From CAYNQN01 sp964530525 (GTDB taxonomy: Bacteria; Actinomycetota; Acidimicrobiia; Acidimicrobiales; Acidimicrobilacustridaceae): a DNA stretch of 64,000 nt. The stretch spans positions 1 to 64,000 of the forward strand of contig CAZHBH010000003.1 in NCBI GenBank assembly GCA_964530525.1, in the 5' to 3' direction. Shown piece by piece: positions 62,418 through 64,000 of the stretch. The notes beneath the pieces were generated by a model. It worked only from the letters and a program-made list of their open reading frames with translations, did not search any database and was not told the origin of the DNA. How positions within the stretch are numbered: the first letter of the stretch is position 1; each line of letters begins with the position of its first letter. The translations under genes and the position numbers were made by a program.

Positions 62418-63191
62418 ATGCGGCTGGCCACCTGGAACGTCAACTCACTGAACGCACGCCTAGAGCGGGTGGAGGAGTGGTTGACGGCCGTGGAGCCCGA
62501 CATCGTCTGCCTTCAAGAGACGAAGCTCGCCGACTCGGCCTTCCCGCTGCTCACCTTCCAGGCCCTGGGCTACGAGGCGGCTCACGTCGGGCAGGGTCGC
62601 TGGAACGGCGTGGCGATACTCAGCCGCGTGGGTCTCGACGACGTGGTCCCCGGCTTCGACGACACCGACGAGCCAGATCCCGAGGCTCGGCTCCTGTGGG
62701 CCACCTGCGGCGGGCTGAGGGTGGCGTCCGTCTACGTACCCAACGGTCGAGAGGTGGGCTGCGACCACTACCGCTACAAGCTCGAGTTCCTCGACCGGCT
62801 TCGCAGGTCGGTAGCCCGAGCTGCCTCCCCATCCGATCCCCTCGTGATCGCAGGCGACTTCAACGTGGCGCCCGACGACGTAGACGTCTGGGATCCCGAC
62901 GTCTTCGAGGGCTCTACCCACGTCAGCCCGCCCGAGCGCGAGCAGGTGGAGCGACTGCTGGAGTGGGGGATGGTCGACGTCTTCCGGCTGCACCACGAGG
63001 TGGGCGGGCTCTTCTCCTGGTGGGACTACCGCTCCGGTAACTTCCACAAGGGCAAGGGCATGCGCATCGACCTGGTGCTGGCCACGGCTCCCGTAGCGGC
63101 TCGGGTGCGCACCGCGCTCATCGACCGCAACGCCCGCAAGGGCAAGTCGCCGTCTGACCACGCACCGGTGATCGTCGACCTCCACCCCTAG
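62418..63191 (+). CDS. xth: exodeoxyribonuclease III
   Basis: 257-residue AP endonuclease/exonuclease of base excision repair. RLATWNVNSLNARLERVEEW with the first Asn, DIVCLQETKLADSAFP with the metal-binding Glu, VYVPNGREVG, PLVIAGDFNVAPDDVDV with Asp/Asn, and KSPSDHAPVIVDL with the catalytic Asp-His. ATG at 62418, divergent from kgd. Confidence 0.95.
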   Translation: MRLATWNVNSLNARLERVEEWLTAVEPDIVCLQETKLADSAFPLLTFQALGYEAAHVGQGRWNGVAILSRVGLDDVVPGFDDTDEPDPEARLLWATCGGLRVASVYVPNGREVGCDHYRYKLEFLDRLRRSVARAASPSDPLVIAGDFNVAPDDVDVWDPDVFEGSTHVSPPEREQVERLLEWGMVDVFRLHHEVGGLFSWWDYRSGNFHKGKGMRIDLVLATAPVAARVRTALIDRNARKGKSPSDHAPVIVDLHP

Positions 63192-63297
63192 GCCGATCCT
63201 GCGACCGAGGGAAGACGGCCAGGACTCGCAGCCCCGGGTCGCCCACCGTTGCGCCTGGATCTGTGTGCATGGGGCCCATCTGGGCAACGATGGGGGG

Positions 63298-64000
63298 ATG
63301 AGCGTGAAAGACGGCTTCGCTGCAGCCCAACCCGACCCGAGCCTGGTGCGCAACGCGCTGTTCGCTCGCTGGCAGGAGCCCAACGAGGAGGAGCTGTCGC
63401 CTCGCCGCATGGAGATGCGTCGTCTCACCGACTCGATGCGCACCATCATCGAACGCCTGGTGGCAACGGATGCACCGCAGGAGATGATCTCGGAGGCAGC
63501 AGACGAGCTCGCCCGTGTGGCCCTTGGCTTCGACAGCTTCGCCCCGTCCAAGCGCTACGAGGGCTTCGCGGAGGTCACTCTGGGGGGAGGGGATCCCCAC
63601 GCCCTGTTCGAGCACAGCCCCTTCGTGGGACGGGCCAACCCGCTGGCGCCTCCGATAAGGCTCCGAGAGGTGGACGGGTCGGTCCACGCCGAGGTCACCT
63701 TCGGATCGGCCTACGAGGGGCCACCGGGCTGCGTCCACGGTGGCTACGTCGCCGGAGCCTTCGACGAGGTGCTGGGAGCCACCCAGACCCTCACGGGGCG
63801 CCCGGGCATGACCGGGACCCTCACGGTCAAGTACCGCAACCCCACGCCGCTGCACCGGGAGGTGCGGTTCGTCGGCGAGCTCGTGAAGATCGAGGGCAGG
63901 CGCATCCACACCCAGGGACGCCTGTACTTCAACGACGTCCTGTGTGCTGAGGCCGAGGGCATCTTCGTGTCCATCGACGTCGGAAAGTTCGTAGCGCTCA
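63298..64000 (+). CDS. PaaI-type hotdog thioesterase (partial at window end)
   Basis: At least 234 residues, open at the window end. After a helical N-terminus of about 100 residues (starts MSVKDGFAAAQPDPSLVRNA), the hotdog fold has YEGPPGCVHGGYVAGAFDEV with the HGG-x-x-x-x-x-D/E catalytic helix and GTLTVKYRNPTPLHREVRFV. Likely hydrolyses an acyl-CoA. The long frame that opens at 63249 in another phase is a shadow. Confidence 0.85.
   Translation, partial: MSVKDGFAAAQPDPSLVRNALFARWQEPNEEELSPRRMEMRRLTDSMRTIIERLVATDAPQEMISEAADELARVALGFDSFAPSKRYEGFAEVTLGGGDPHALFEHSPFVGRANPLAPPIRLREVDGSVHAEVTFGSAYEGPPGCVHGGYVAGAFDEVLGATQTLTGRPGMTGTLTVKYRNPTPLHREVRFVGELVKIEGRRIHTQGRLYFNDVLCAEAEGIFVSIDVGKFVAL

Overview
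The window is high-G+C actinobacterial chromosome. Pointers are a fused mycobacterial-type 2-oxoglutarate decarboxylase (kgd), polyphosphate glucokinase, an F420/FMN luciferase-like oxidoreductase, many GTG/TTG starts, actinobacterial lipid-catabolism genes and KstR-like operators. An uncultured or little-studied member of the Acidimicrobiia is my best guess. That lineage is an inference from gene content, not a measured placement.

Layout. 1-6.3 kb: branched-chain amino-acid block (leuC partial, greA, leuB, ilvE, citramalate synthase, MFS exporter). 6.4-17.4 kb: housekeeping and envelope genes (L,D-transpeptidase, gltX, DUF218 protein, tRNA-Gln, sucrase/ferredoxin-like protein, CrtO-like acyltransferase, glutathione peroxidase, carotenoid oxygenase, a secreted beta-propeller, an alcohol dehydrogenase, an AcpH-like protein).

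17.6-35.06 kb: accessory region in the 3' end of a tRNA-Arg(CCU) gene. Three copies of the tRNA 3' end (17.6, 20.2 and 35.0 kb) delimit two tandem elements. Element 1 (about 2.56 kb) carries only an AbiEi/AbiEii-type toxin-antitoxin pair and no integrase. Element 2 (about 14.8 kb) carries a tyrosine recombinase, an OLD-family ATPase/TOPRIM nuclease beside a PD-(D/E)XK-like protein, excisionase-like regulators, a solitary AbiEi-type regulator followed by an Xre-RES pair, an IS256-family insertion, a 1162-residue SIR2 protein and two unknown genes. Both elements have pairs or triplets of 11-bp-spaced C-rich repeats near their ends that look like integrase arm sites. The OLD/PD-(D/E)XK pair and the SIR2 protein are the best candidates for anti-phage systems.

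35.2-50.8 kb: an ArsR/SRPBCC operon, then lipid or sterol catabolism genes (acetoacetate decarboxylase-like protein, three enoyl-CoA hydratases, aldehyde dehydrogenase, FadD-like acyl-CoA synthetase, membrane esterase). Two intergenic sites there match the KstR consensus. Within this stretch, 45.5-50.0 kb is a glucose-6-phosphate cluster (gnd, aldose epimerase-like, pgi, ppgK).

51-64 kb: VanW-like envelope protein, UbiB/ABC1 kinase, cysQ, the sulfate activation operon cysDNC, a lysine/alanine-rich histone-H1-like protein, kgd, xth and a partial thioesterase. No rRNA genes and no CRISPR arrays were seen.
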